Source: Nitrosomonas sp.
GTDB taxonomy: Bacteria; Pseudomonadota; Gammaproteobacteria; Burkholderiales; Nitrosomonadaceae
Direction: 5' to 3'
Assembly (NCBI GenBank): GCA_024281825.1
Contig: JAMWZY010000001.1
Coordinates: 372,001 to 436,000 of the forward strand
DNA: 64,000 nt
In this document: one piece after another, positions 18,829-28,600 of the stretch
Layout of the letters: the number at the start of each line of letters is the position of its first letter
Position numbering within the stretch: position 1 is the first letter of the stretch
Position numbers and translations under genes: made by a program
Notes under the pieces: generated by a model
What the model saw: the letters and a program-made list of their open reading frames with translations, nothing else
Told to the model about the DNA's origin: nothing
The model's database searches: none

Positions 18829-19936
18829 ATGGAAGCAGAACACATTAATGCCATTGCTAACCAACTCCAAGATTTAGCCGATCGATCCAACGAATTACGG
18901 AGGTTTCTTTGACTTTGATACGAAACAAACGCAACTAAGTGAACTCTCTCGATTACTCGAGGATCCAGCCGTATGGAATGATACACAGCGTATCCAAGAA
19001 ATTAATCGTGAAAAGAAACTGCTGGAGGACATTGTATTAACACTGGAATCGGTTCAACGGCAATTGGGCGACACTGGAGAGCTATTCGATATGGCCAGGG
19101 AAGAATCCGATCATGCCGCATTGGAAAGTATTGCGCTGGATATGGTAAGCCTGGAAAAATCGGTTGCAAATCTTGAATTTCGTCGCATGTTTTCCGATCC
19201 GATGGATGCAAAAAACTGTTTTGTCGATATCCAATCGGGTTCTGGCGGAACGGAAGCACAAGATTGGGCAGCCATGCTCGAACGCATGTATACGCGGTAT
19301 TGCGAAAGGCAGCAATTTAGTGTGGAAATTTTGGAGGAATCCCCTGGCGACGTTGCCGGCATTAAAAGCGCCAGCTTAAAAGTAATCGGTGAGTATGCCT
19401 ATGGTTATTTACGAACCGAAACCGGTGTGCACCGTCTCGTCAGGAAATCACCTTTCGACTCTAACAACCGGAGGCATACCTCTTTTGCCAGTGTGTTTGT
19501 TTATCCAGAAGTCGACGACACCATCGAAATTGAAATCAATCCCGCAGATTTGCGCATCGATACATTCAGGGCGTCCGGTGCCGGGGGACAACACATTAAT
19601 AAAACTGATTCGGCCATACGAATTACACACAATCCCACCGGTATCGTCGTGCAATGCCAAAGCGGGCGCTCGCAACACCGGAACAAGGCGGATGCGCTTT
19701 CAATGCTCAAATCAAAGCTTTATGAAGCCGAATTGCGTAAACGTCATGAAGAAAAGCAGGCGATTGAAGATACTAAAACCGATATCGGTTGGGGACATCA
19801 GATTCGTTCTTATGTGCTGGATCAATCCAGAATTAAAGACCTTCGCACCAATGTCGAGATTGGAAATACACAAAGTGTGCTGGACGGCAATTTAAATGAT
19901 TTTATAGAAGCGAGTCTAAAGCAGGGCGTTAAATAA
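18829..19936 (+). CDS. prfB: Peptide chain release factor 2, expressed by programmed +1 frameshift
   Basis: RF2 terminates at UGA and UAA. The gene is join(18829..18909,18911..19936), 368 residues. The first 27 codons end at CTT followed by an in-frame TGA (18910-18912), and skipping one base gives GAC TTT GAT and the rest of the protein. This is the classic RF2 autoregulatory frameshift. The tripeptide anticodon-like region [13 protein letters not shown] and the catalytic GGQ in [15 protein letters not shown] (near residue 251) are intact. It stands alone, divergent from ispD, and ends in a strong terminator. Confidence 0.96.
18899..18913 (+). promoter_or_regulatory. prfB programmed +1 frameshift signal
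   Basis: GGAGG (18899-18903) acts as an internal Shine-Dalgarno-like element. The slippery CTT (907-909), stop TGA (910-912) and following C complete the established RF2 recoding arrangement, in which low RF2 lets the ribosome slip from CUU to UUU. Confidence 0.95.
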
Positions 19937-19952
19937 GAAGAGGTTTTAGAAA

Positions 19953-19994
19953 GGAACTTGCTGTTTTATTGCAATGAAACGGCAAGTTCCTTTT
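19953..19994. terminator. Bidirectional terminator between prfB and the RTX gene
   Basis: A 9-bp stem (19953-19961 with 19982-19990) continues inward through a mismatch into a further GTTT/AAAC pairing. It is followed by TTTT on the + strand and flanked on the other side by a T-rich stretch in the - direction. It lies between convergent genes and can serve both. Confidence 0.88.
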
Positions 19995-20007
19995 AAAAAC
20001 AAACTAC

Positions 20008-20562
20008 TTAGCCATACACCATCCAAAGTGGGTCGACGCCAGCTTCAAGACCAACTAACTTGACTGACCAATCATTGGTAGTACCATATACATCGGCAGT
20101 TAAAATATTAGTGGAATAGTTATAAGACAATTGATAGTAATCAAAATTTTGATTGCCATATTGTGTAGCATCAGCATCAATTCCGCTAATGTCGATGTAA
20201 TCACCTTCACTATACTTAAGATTGAAAATGGTATCCCTTTGACCGTTAGCAGGACTTCCGGTCGAAAACAACCAAACGAAAGCATCATACCCTGACCCAC
20301 CAATCAGCGAATCTTTACCTAGGCCGCCTAACAGAATATCATTACCATTGCCGCCGCTTAGAAAATCATTGCCTTTACTGCCATCCAAGCGATCATTACC
20401 ATTTCCACCATAAAGGAAATCGTCGCCGCCCCAACCATTTATATCATCATTGCCGCCATATCCCCAAACTTTATCAACGGCATTACTTGTTTTTGGACCT
20501 CCCGTGGAATTATAGGTGTTATAGATAATGTCATCGAAATTTGTTCCATGGATGTTTGCCAT
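20008..20562 (-). CDS. Small RTX (haemolysin-type Ca2+-binding repeat) protein
   Basis: This 184-residue protein has about four to five GGxGxDxLx nonapeptides in residues 35-85 (GGNGNDRLDG, GGNGNDILLG, GGSGYDAF), then a domain resembling the C-terminal part of serralysin-type proteins (DTIFNL-x-GDYIDISGID). RTX proteins fold on Ca2+ outside the cell after type I secretion. No enzymatic domain is attached and no type I exporter genes are adjacent. Of two possible starts, AAGGAG sits 8 bases before the ATG at 20562 but only 2 before the ATG at 20568, so I use the former. A perfect CRP-type palindrome lies about 280 bp upstream. Confidence 0.85.
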   Translation of the reverse strand: MANIHGTNFDDIIYNTYNSTGGPKTSNAVDKVWGYGGNDDINGWGGDDFLYGGNGNDRLDGSKGNDFLSGGNGNDILLGGLGKDSLIGGSGYDAFVWLFSTGSPANGQRDTIFNLKYSEGDYIDISGIDADATQYGNQNFDYYQLSYNYSTNILTADVYGTTNDWSVKLVGLEAGVDPLWMVYG

Positions 20563-21348
20563 TTTCATATCTCCTTAAATTACATATTGATTTAATAAAA
20601 CTAAAACAAACTGTTTACGATAAGACTTGAGTAATGATTCAAACTTATCGGCGAAATCTAAAAGGGTTAGTCGATTGTATTGAGGATTATTGAACTGAAA
20701 TATTAGAATTCACGAGTAATCGTATTTACCAATTCTTTTTATTCTTGAAGTTTAAAAAATGCATAACCAAAGCATCAATACTTAACGATTCAAAATTTAG
20801 AAGTGCAAGGCCAGGATAGGTGCAAACTAATTTAAAATCTGTGATAAAAATCACAACACAAAGCCCCGTGTACCATTTCGAAGGTTTTTCCGTGATGACA
20901 AAGAAAAATTTCCAGATGAGTCATTCTGGTTTTTCGGAGATTATTTTTCTTGAGTCGGGTTGCATTGGCTAATTCTTTCTGTTGGGGGGTAATACGCCGT
21001 TTCAAACTTGTTTTCGTAGAGCAGAGTGGTCGAAATAGATATCAGTTATTTTTGCCGCATAAAAGTAGCCGTGGTCGTCTGCGGCAGAATCTCGTGCAGA
21101 TACAGCTTGCTGGTGGGGACTGCTCTTGGTTCTTTAAAGCCTTTATTTGGGCGCAATCAGCATGCTGGCTTCTAAAATGCGTTTTTTTCCTACCTATCAA
21201 TTTAAGCGAATCGTCGCTAGAGGATAATCAGAATCTTGCGTGATAGTAAACATGCTTTGAAAACCAGCATTCGCTAGTACAGGTGCTTAAACGATACCTT
21301 GAAAATAAGTTAGAATAGCAATTTAGAATTTTTAATGGGAGTTCCTGA
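20563..21348. other. Long intergenic region between the RTX gene and ilvE
   Basis: About 785 bp without a gene I can defend. It contains a perfect CRP-type palindrome (20840-20855). The stretch 20940-21240 is less AT-rich than its flanks and includes a self-complementary CAGCATGCTG and a T7 run near 21180-21190, so a small RNA cannot be excluded. A 97-codon frame starting with TTG at 20950 has no ribosome-binding site and no recognisable protein pattern. Confidence 0.5.
20840..20855. promoter_or_regulatory. CRP/FNR-superfamily binding site (perfect palindrome)
   Basis: TGTGATAAAAATCACA is a perfect inverted repeat matching the CRP consensus TGTGA-N6-TCACA. On the - strand a TATCCT hexamer at 20818-20813 would place a start near 20806, with the palindrome centred about 41.5 bases upstream, the class II activator geometry. 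That promoter would read towards the RTX gene. The promoter part is inference. Confidence 0.6.
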
Positions 21349-22269
21349 ATGTCAATGGCAGACCGCGATGGTGTAATTTGGTATGACGGTAAAATGGTTC
21401 CTTGGCGGGATGCAAATACACATGTGCTGACCCATACGCTGCACTATGGTTTAGGTGTCTTCGAAGGTGTACGCGCGTATGAAACGGAGCGTGGCACCGC
21501 GATATTTCGCTTACAAGAGCACACGAATCGATTGTTTAATTCCGCGCATATTTTGATGATGAAAATACCGTATGACAAAGCCACATTGATGCAAGCGCAG
21601 TGCGATGTTGTCAGGCAGAATAAATTATCGTCATGTTATATACGTCCGCTTGCATTTTATGGCTCCGAAGCCATGGGGCTTTCCGCCAAAACACTTTCGG
21701 TGCACATTATTATTGCGGCATGGCCTTGGGGGACCTATTTGGGTCCCGAGAGCCTGGAAAAGGGCATTCGAGTTAAGACTTCTTCATTTACGCGGCATCA
21801 TGTCAATATCAATATGTGCCGGGCTAAATCAGTTTCGACCTATACCAATTCTATTTTGGCTAATCAGGAAGTGTCAGCAAATGGATATGATGAAGCTTTA
21901 TTACTCGATACGGATGGTTATGTTGCGGAGGGGTCAGGAGAAAATATTTTTATCATAAAACAAGGTAAGATCTTCACACCGGATTTGACTGCGTGCCTGG
22001 AAGGTATTTCTAGGGCTTCTGTCATCGAGCTGGCGGGAGAAATTGGCGTGCCTGTCATCGAAAAACGTATTACCCGCGATGAGGTTTATTGCGCGGACGA
22101 AGCGTTTTTCACGGGTACAGCCGCTGAGGTTACGCCAATTCGTGAATTAGACAATCGTATGATTGGCGATGGTAAACGCGGTCCAATCACAACTCGAATA
22201 CAATCCATGTTTTTTGAGTGTGTCAAAGGCAAAGCTCAAAAACATATGGATTGGCTTACCTTGGTTTAA
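21349..22269 (+). CDS. ilvE: Branched-chain amino acid aminotransferase
   Basis: IlvE is a fold-type IV PLP enzyme that interconverts Val, Leu and Ile with their keto acids. The motifs LHYGLGVFEGVRAY, the PLP lysine in CRAKSVSTYTNSILA (near residue 159), DEALLLDTDGYVAEGSGENIF and ADEAFFTGTAAEVTPI are all present. Length 306 matches the family. GGGAG lies upstream of the ATG. It is followed 25 bp later by the zinc-finger gene on the same strand. Confidence 0.96.
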   Translation: MSMADRDGVIWYDGKMVPWRDANTHVLTHTLHYGLGVFEGVRAYETERGTAIFRLQEHTNRLFNSAHILMMKIPYDKATLMQAQCDVVRQNKLSSCYIRPLAFYGSEAMGLSAKTLSVHIIIAAWPWGTYLGPESLEKGIRVKTSSFTRHHVNINMCRAKSVSTYTNSILANQEVSANGYDEALLLDTDGYVAEGSGENIFIIKQGKIFTPDLTACLEGISRASVIELAGEIGVPVIEKRITRDEVYCADEAFFTGTAAEVTPIRELDNRMIGDGKRGPITTRIQSMFFECVKGKAQKHMDWLTLV

Positions 22270-22294
22270 CAAAGTCAGTTACTTTGGAGTTACT

Positions 22295-22501
22295 ATGAAT
22301 CAACAGAATACTAATAATAAATCGCGAGAAATTGAAATTACTGCGGATGATTTACCATTACATTGCCCTATGCCTTCAATGATGCTGTGGAATTCGCATC
22401 CGCGTGTATTTTTACCGATTGAAGCAACGGGAGAAGCGTTATGTCCTTACTGTGGTACGTACTATGTTCTCAAAGGTGGTGCGAGGGGAGAGCATCATTA
22501 A
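22295..22501 (+). CDS. CHCC-type zinc-finger domain protein
   Basis: This 68-residue protein has the zf-CHCC pattern: LHCPMP, then HPRVFLPI, then CPYCGTYYVL, giving one His and three Cys ligands. It is related to the zinc-binding tail of the mitochondrial complex I subunit NDUFS6. In betaproteobacteria small proteins of this kind commonly follow ilvE. The ATG at 22295 is preceded by TTGGAG. A longer in-frame reading from 22163 overlaps ilvE and has no support. Function in bacteria is unknown. Confidence 0.88.
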   Translation: MNQQNTNNKSREIEITADDLPLHCPMPSMMLWNSHPRVFLPIEATGEALCPYCGTYYVLKGGARGEHH

Positions 22502-22565
22502 CCCTAGCGTGATGATTAAAAGCAGATAGTTCGTTTCTCAACATTACTTTGAAGCAAAGGACACT

Positions 22566-23942
22566 ATGAATCAAATTCCGCAGGAAATATTTAAAGCCTA
22601 TGATATCCGGGGTATTGTTGGAAAAACAATCACTGTAGAGAATGTTGAAAAAATCGGCCAGGCAGTTGGTTCTGAAGCACGTGCTAGAAAATTATCGACT
22701 ATTGCTATAGGTCGTGATGGAAGATTATCCGGTCAAGAGTTATCGCAAGCACTGGCACGGGGCATCCAGAAAAGCGGTGTTGATGTTATTGATGTCGGTA
22801 TGGTCGCAACACCGATGCTATATTACGCTGCGCATGAATTATGTCAGTACTCAGGTGTAATGGTGACTGGCAGTCATAATCCACCTGAGTACAATGGTTT
22901 TAAAATTGTTCTGGGGGGCATCACTTTATCGGCTGATACTATTCAGGCGTTGCGTATTCGTATTGAAAACAACGATCTTACACAAGGCAGCGGACAATAT
23001 TCTGAGCATAGCATAGCCAAAGTTTATGCCGAGCGGATTACCAGCACTGTTAAATTAGCTTGCCCGATGAAAGTTGTGGTGGATTGCGGTAATGGTGTAG
23101 CAGGTGCATTTGCCCCTGCACTCTATCGTGAATTGGGTTGCGAAGTCATAGAATTGTTTTGTGACGTCGATGGTACCTTTCCTAATCATCATCCCGATCC
23201 ATCGGTGCCTAAAAATTTGCAAGATGTTATTCAAAAATTAAAGTCATCAGATGCTGAAATTGGTCTTGCTTTTGATGGTGATGGCGACCGTTTGGGTGTG
23301 GTAACCAAGCAAGGACGTATTATTAACCCGGATCGTCAGTTGATGCTTTTTGCTGCAGATGTTTTATCCAGAAATCCAGGCGGAGAAATCATTTTTGATG
23401 TCAAATGTACGCGTAACTTGGCGCCATGGATTAGAAAACATGGCGGCATTCCTACGATGTGGAAAACTGGACATTCCTTTATCAAAGCGAAATTAAATGA
23501 ATCTGGGGCCCTTTTGGCCGGTGAAATGAGTGGCCATCTGTTTTTTAAGGAGCGCTGGTATGGTTTTGATGATGGATTGTATGCGGGCGCACGATTACTG
23601 GAGCTTTTAAGTCGTGAATCAGATATGAATACCGTTCTGAATAATTTACCTGACAGTATCAACACACCGGAGCTGCAAGTACGCACTGCTGAAGGTGAGA
23701 ACTATTCATTGATTGCAGAATTGCAAAAGAAAGCAGTGTTTAATGGCCCGCAGCAAGTTGTGACTATTGATGGGTTGCGTGTTGAATACAGTGATGGCTT
23801 CGGTCTTGCTCGGGCCTCTAATACCACACCTGTCATTGTTTTACGGTTTGAAGCTGATAGTGAAACGGCTTTAAAACGAATTCAAGAAGACTTTCGTAAT
23901 AACATCAAGAAAGTAAAACCAGATGCGCAGTTGCCATTTTAA
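22566..23942 (+). CDS. Phosphomannomutase/phosphoglucomutase
   Basis: An alpha-D-phosphohexomutase of the AlgC/ManB type that interconverts hexose 6- and 1-phosphates. The phosphoserine loop VTGSHNPPEYNGFKI (near residue 102), metal loop DGDGDRLG, sugar-binding GEMSGHLFF and the C-terminal phosphate-binding RASNTTPVIVLRFE are in order. Length 458 is typical. The product mannose-1-P or glucose-1-P would feed LPS and exopolysaccharide synthesis, which fits the polysaccharide genes elsewhere in the window. AAAGGA precedes the ATG. nadE follows after 30 bp. Confidence 0.94.
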   Translation: MNQIPQEIFKAYDIRGIVGKTITVENVEKIGQAVGSEARARKLSTIAIGRDGRLSGQELSQALARGIQKSGVDVIDVGMVATPMLYYAAHELCQYSGVMVTGSHNPPEYNGFKIVLGGITLSADTIQALRIRIENNDLTQGSGQYSEHSIAKVYAERITSTVKLACPMKVVVDCGNGVAGAFAPALYRELGCEVIELFCDVDGTFPNHHPDPSVPKNLQDVIQKLKSSDAEIGLAFDGDGDRLGVVTKQGRIINPDRQLMLFAADVLSRNPGGEIIFDVKCTRNLAPWIRKHGGIPTMWKTGHSFIKAKLNESGALLAGEMSGHLFFKERWYGFDDGLYAGARLLELLSRESDMNTVLNNLPDSINTPELQVRTAEGENYSLIAELQKKAVFNGPQQVVTIDGLRVEYSDGFGLARASNTTPVIVLRFEADSETALKRIQEDFRNNIKKVKPDAQLPF

Positions 23943-23972
23943 TTGATTGTTTTCATTGTGGCTTAAACGCGA

Positions 23973-25586
23973 ATGCGTATTGCGATAGCGCAAATCAATC
24001 CAATCGTTGGTGATATTTCTGGCAACGCAGAGAAAATTTTACGGGCCGTGCAACAAGCGACGCTTGCAGATGCTGAGCTTGTTATAACACCCGAGCTTGC
24101 ACTATGCGGGTATCCACCTAAAGACCTATTGTTGCGAGACGATTTTTATCAATCGTGTCACCAAGCTTTACAAATGATCACCAGTGCAATTGGTGACATA
24201 ACACTTGTGATAGGCCATCCACACCATGACGGCTGCAAGTTATATAACGCGGCCTCAGTCATTCGTTCAGGAAAAATTACGCATACGTATCACAAAAGAT
24301 TTCTGAGCAAATCACCTTTCTTTAATGAGCACTATTATTTTGATGAGGGTTTGGAGCCTTGCTTTTTAAATTTCAATGGACTTAAGTTTTGTATTGATAT
24401 CGGCGTGGATGCTTTGCTGCACGCCGATCCGAGAAAATATACACACCCTGACGTCGATATTTTATTATTTCTAAATGCTTCTCCGTATTTCATCGATAAA
24501 CAAGTGACACGGTATCAAGATACGCAGCACTATATCAAATGCACGGGTGTCAGCGTCATTCATGTGAATTTGGTTGGAGGACAAGATGGTTTGGTTTTTG
24601 ATGGTGCTTCCTTTGTCATGAATGCTGCTGGGGAATTGATTCATCAATCCCAGGAATTAATAGATACCATGGATTACATTGAGATTCAAAATAACCAACC
24701 AATAAAAAATAGCGCACTTGCAACTTCCTTGCCTCCTGTCGCCAGTGTTTACCAAGCGTTATGTTTGGGTGTTAAAGATTATGTTCGTAAGAATAATTTT
24801 CCGGGTGTCTTAATAGGGTTATCGGGGGGTATAGACTCAGCACTGGTATTAGCAATTGCTGTGGATGCGCTGGGTGTGGAACGGGTAAAAACCGTGATGA
24901 TGCCCACACAATATACCGCTGACATCAGTTTAGCGGACGCGCAAGAGATGGCCGACCGATTGGGAGTTTTGCATTCAGAATGCAGTATTCAGGCTCTGGT
25001 TGATTTGTATTTATCGAAGATCACCAATGATTTTTCGGTTTCACCCGAATTATTTAATACTTCGACGATGCCGGAAAACCTGCAAGCACGTATTCGCGGT
25101 ACACTGTTAATGGCACTTTCTAATCACAGCGGCTCGATTGTGTTAACAACCGGCAATAAATCTGAAATTGCTGTGGGTTACTGCACTTTGTACGGTGACA
25201 TGGCAGGTGGTTTGGCGGTACTTAAAGATGTTACCAAAACATTGGTTTATCAGCTTTGTCATTATCGTAATCAAATCAGCCCGATTATCCCAGAGCGAAT
25301 CATACAACGGGCTCCTTCTGCTGAATTACGGCTTAATCAAACCGACCAAGACACTTTACCGCCGTATGAGATTCTCGATGCTATTATTGAAGCGTATGTT
25401 GAAAAGAATTATTCACACAATGAAATTGTAGCGCTGCATTTTGATCCGGAGATCGTAGAAAAAATAATTCATTTAATTCATCTCAACGAATACAAGCGAC
25501 AGCAAGCTCCAGTGGGAATACGAGTTACGTGCTGTGATTTCGATCATGCATGGCATTATCCTATTACATCTCGTTATAAATCTTAA
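23973..25586 (+). CDS. nadE: Glutamine-dependent NAD+ synthetase
   Basis: The N-terminal nitrilase-like domain (1-260) makes ammonia from glutamine, and the C-terminal domain amidates deamido-NAD using ATP, with P-loop GLSGGIDSALVLAIAVDALG near residue 283 and TTGNKSEIAVGYCTLYGDMAGG. Length 537 is normal. The glutaminase Glu (TPELALCGYPP) and Lys (YHKRFL) are present. The cysteine region, normally ICEDLW, reads FCIDIGV here, so Cys remains but the following Glu is Ile. Glutaminase activity may therefore be altered. It is convergent with the RND operon, 21 bp away. Confidence 0.93.
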   Translation: MRIAIAQINPIVGDISGNAEKILRAVQQATLADAELVITPELALCGYPPKDLLLRDDFYQSCHQALQMITSAIGDITLVIGHPHHDGCKLYNAASVIRSGKITHTYHKRFLSKSPFFNEHYYFDEGLEPCFLNFNGLKFCIDIGVDALLHADPRKYTHPDVDILLFLNASPYFIDKQVTRYQDTQHYIKCTGVSVIHVNLVGGQDGLVFDGASFVMNAAGELIHQSQELIDTMDYIEIQNNQPIKNSALATSLPPVASVYQALCLGVKDYVRKNNFPGVLIGLSGGIDSALVLAIAVDALGVERVKTVMMPTQYTADISLADAQEMADRLGVLHSECSIQALVDLYLSKITNDFSVSPELFNTSTMPENLQARIRGTLLMALSNHSGSIVLTTGNKSEIAVGYCTLYGDMAGGLAVLKDVTKTLVYQLCHYRNQISPIIPERIIQRAPSAELRLNQTDQDTLPPYEILDAIIEAYVEKNYSHNEIVALHFDPEIVEKIIHLIHLNEYKRQQAPVGIRVTCCDFDHAWHYPITSRYKS

Positions 25587-25607
25587 CCGGTTATCGCTTG
25601 TTCAAGC

Positions 25608-28600
25608 TTATGCTTGGTCTTTCTCAGAAATGGTTTTATGTGCTTCCTCTATGGACTCTGGTTTGTGGGTTAAATGCTTGTCGCTGTTATTTGTGTTGCT
25701 ACGCTTTGGTTTTATTTTGCCAATAATGACGAAAAATAATGGCACGAAGAAAATCGCCAAGAAAGTAGCGGCCAACATACCACCAAAAACACCGGTTCCG
25801 ATCGAATTACGGCTAGCTGCCCCTGCTCCAGTCGCTATTACGAGCGGCAATACGCCTAAGATGAAAGCCATGGAGGTCATAATAATAGGCCGAAATCTGA
25901 GGCGTGCGGCTTCAAGTGCAGCATCCGTCAAAGATAATCCCGCCATGTGCCGCTGATTGGCAAATTCAACAATTAAAATAGCATTTTTTGCAGCAAGTCC
26001 TATTAGGGTAACCAAACCAATTTGGAAATAGATATCGTTGGTTAAACCGCGAGCCCAAATTGCTAATAAGGCACCGAGTATGCCAAAGGGGATTGCAAGA
26101 ATTACCGCAAATGGGATTGACCAACTTTCGTATAATGCTGCCAAGACCAAGAAGACCATTAATAATGCAAAAGCAAATACATAAACTGATTGTCCGCCAG
26201 CTTTACGTTCTTGTAATGATATGCCACTCCAGTCAATGGTATAGCCGCGCGGTGTTAGGATTTCGTCAGCTATTTGTTGTAGTGCTTCCAATGCCTGCCC
26301 AGAGCTATAGCCTGGCGCTGCACCACCTAAAACTAATGCGGAGTTGTAGCCATTGAAGTGGGTCACAGGGTCTGGGCCACTGTTGAATGTTGTTGTAACC
26401 ACAGAATCTAGTGGAATCATGGCTTGTGTTTCACCACTTCTGGCGCGGATATAAATTTTACTGATATCGTCTGGATTAGAGCGATATTCCGGCAACGCCT
26501 CGGTCTGTACGCGATAGATGCGCCCAAATTTGATGAAATCATTGACATACAAATTGCCAAAATAAGCTTGCATGGTATCAAACACTTCGGAAATGGGAAC
26601 GCCGAGTGCTTTTGCCCGTTCACGATCTACTTGGGCATGTAGTCTCGGGATGCTGACACGAAAATTAGTGCTGGCGACTGCAATTGCGGGGTGCTCCGTT
26701 GCTTTGGCGACAAAATCCTGTGCTACTGCCGCAAATTGAGCAAAGTCACCGCCAGATGGGTCTTGTAACTGTGCGGTAAAACCGCCAGTGGAACCTAATC
26801 CGCTGATTGTTGGTGCATTGAAAGCTAGAATCAGCGCTTCAGGTATTTTGGAAAATTCCTGAAAGGCTGCTTCGATAAGGTTTTGTGCTTTTTCATTGGG
26901 ATTGGAACGCTCGTCCCAGTGATTTAATGGGACGAACATCGTGGCTTGATTAGTGCCACGTGTGCCAAATACAAAATTCTGGCCGGTTAATGTATCGGTT
27001 GAATGGACTGCAGGAATCGATTTGTAATAGCGTTCAATTTTCTCCAGAACTTCTATGGTTCGAGCCAAAGAGGCACCATCAGGAAGCTGTACTACGGTGA
27101 TAAAATAACCTTGATCTTCTTCCGGTAAGAAACTTCCCGGAATCGTCCTAAATAACCCAATGACGACCATGATCAAGACGAAAAAGATGATTAATGTCAA
27201 CAAAGATCGTTTGAGTATGCTACTGACAGTGCCAACATAGCGATTCTCTATCCATTCAAACGAACGATTGAACATTTGCCAGAACCGACTGGGTGATTCA
27301 TGGCCAGGTTTAAGTACCAGAGCACATAAAGCAGGACTAAGCGTAAGCGCGACAAATCCAGAAATGGCAACCGACAATGCGATCGTGATGGCAAATTGTT
27401 TGTATAATTCACCGGTGATTCCACCCAGGAATCCAACTGGCACGAATACAGCTCCGAGTACCAGAACAATTGCAATGACTGGTCCGGATACTTCTTCCAT
27501 AGCTTTTTTGGCGGCATCTCGTGGCGATAATCCTCCCTTGGACATATGCCTTTCTACATTTTCAACTACGACAATTGCATCATCCACCACAATGCCGATG
27601 GCAAGCACCATACCAAATAGCGTTAAAGTGTTGATTGAGAAGCCCAGCATGTCCATGCCAGCCAAAGTGCCGATCAAAGAAATGGGTGCCGCAAGTGCCG
27701 GGATCAGCGTGGCACGCCAACTTTGTAAAAAGAGAAATACCACTAGAATCACTAGAATAAGTGCTTCTCCCAGTGTTTTAATCACTTCCTTGATGGAAAC
27801 CTCGACGAATGTCGTGGTGTTGTAAGGAATGTCGTAGGAAACGCCAGCAGGAAAACTTTTAGTTAAGTTTTCCATTTCTGCCTTTATTCTTCGAGCGGTA
27901 TCTAATGCATTTGCGCCGGGCGCAAGGAATGTCAACAAAAAGGTGTTGGGTTTGCCATTCCATCGGCCTTGTAAATCATATGATTGGGCGCCCAATTCTA
28001 CACGCGCTACATCGCGCAACCTGACCATAGAGCCATCAGGGTAGGCACGCACGATCATGTCTTCAAATTCCTTGACTTCACTCATGCGTCCGTGAGTGAT
28101 TACGGGAATTGTCAGCTCTGTTCTTGTCGACGTTGGTTCTCGACCGATTCGTCCGGATGGAAAATCACGATTTTGTTCTCGCACTACGGAAGCAATTTCT
28201 GATGGCGTCACATTCAGTTGGGCCATTCGTACCGGATCCAGCACTAATCGCATGGAGTAATTTTGTCCACCAAAAATAATGGCATCACCCACACCGGGAA
28301 GTCTTTTTACATTATCGAGAATACGTAACAGCGCATAGTTCGATAGAAACACTGTGTCATGTTTCGGATCGGTCGAACTTAAAGCAATTACGATTAAAAG
28401 ATCGGGTGATGTTTTTTTTACGGTAATGCCTTGGCGTACTACTTCATCTGGTAATTGTGGTTCTGCTAAGCGTTGGCGATTCTGTGTTTGCACCTGGGCG
28501 ATATCGATATCGGTACCTATTTCGAATGTGAGCCGCATCGTCATATGCCCGTCATTGGTGCTGGTTGAATCGTAATACAGTAGGTTATCAATGCCGGGAA

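Noticed and set aside
19389..19895. 168-codon + strand frame inside prfB
   Set aside because: Different phase of a certain gene; the RF2 frame explains the region completely.
20950..21243. 97-codon frame between the RTX gene and ilvE
   Set aside because: TTG start without ribosome-binding site, composition rich in Trp, Cys and Phe, no recognisable pattern. Left as an unexplained region.
27268..27825. 185-codon frame on the + strand inside the RND permease gene
   Set aside because: Ser/Thr-rich composition typical of an antisense reading of a membrane protein gene; the permease on the - strand is certain.
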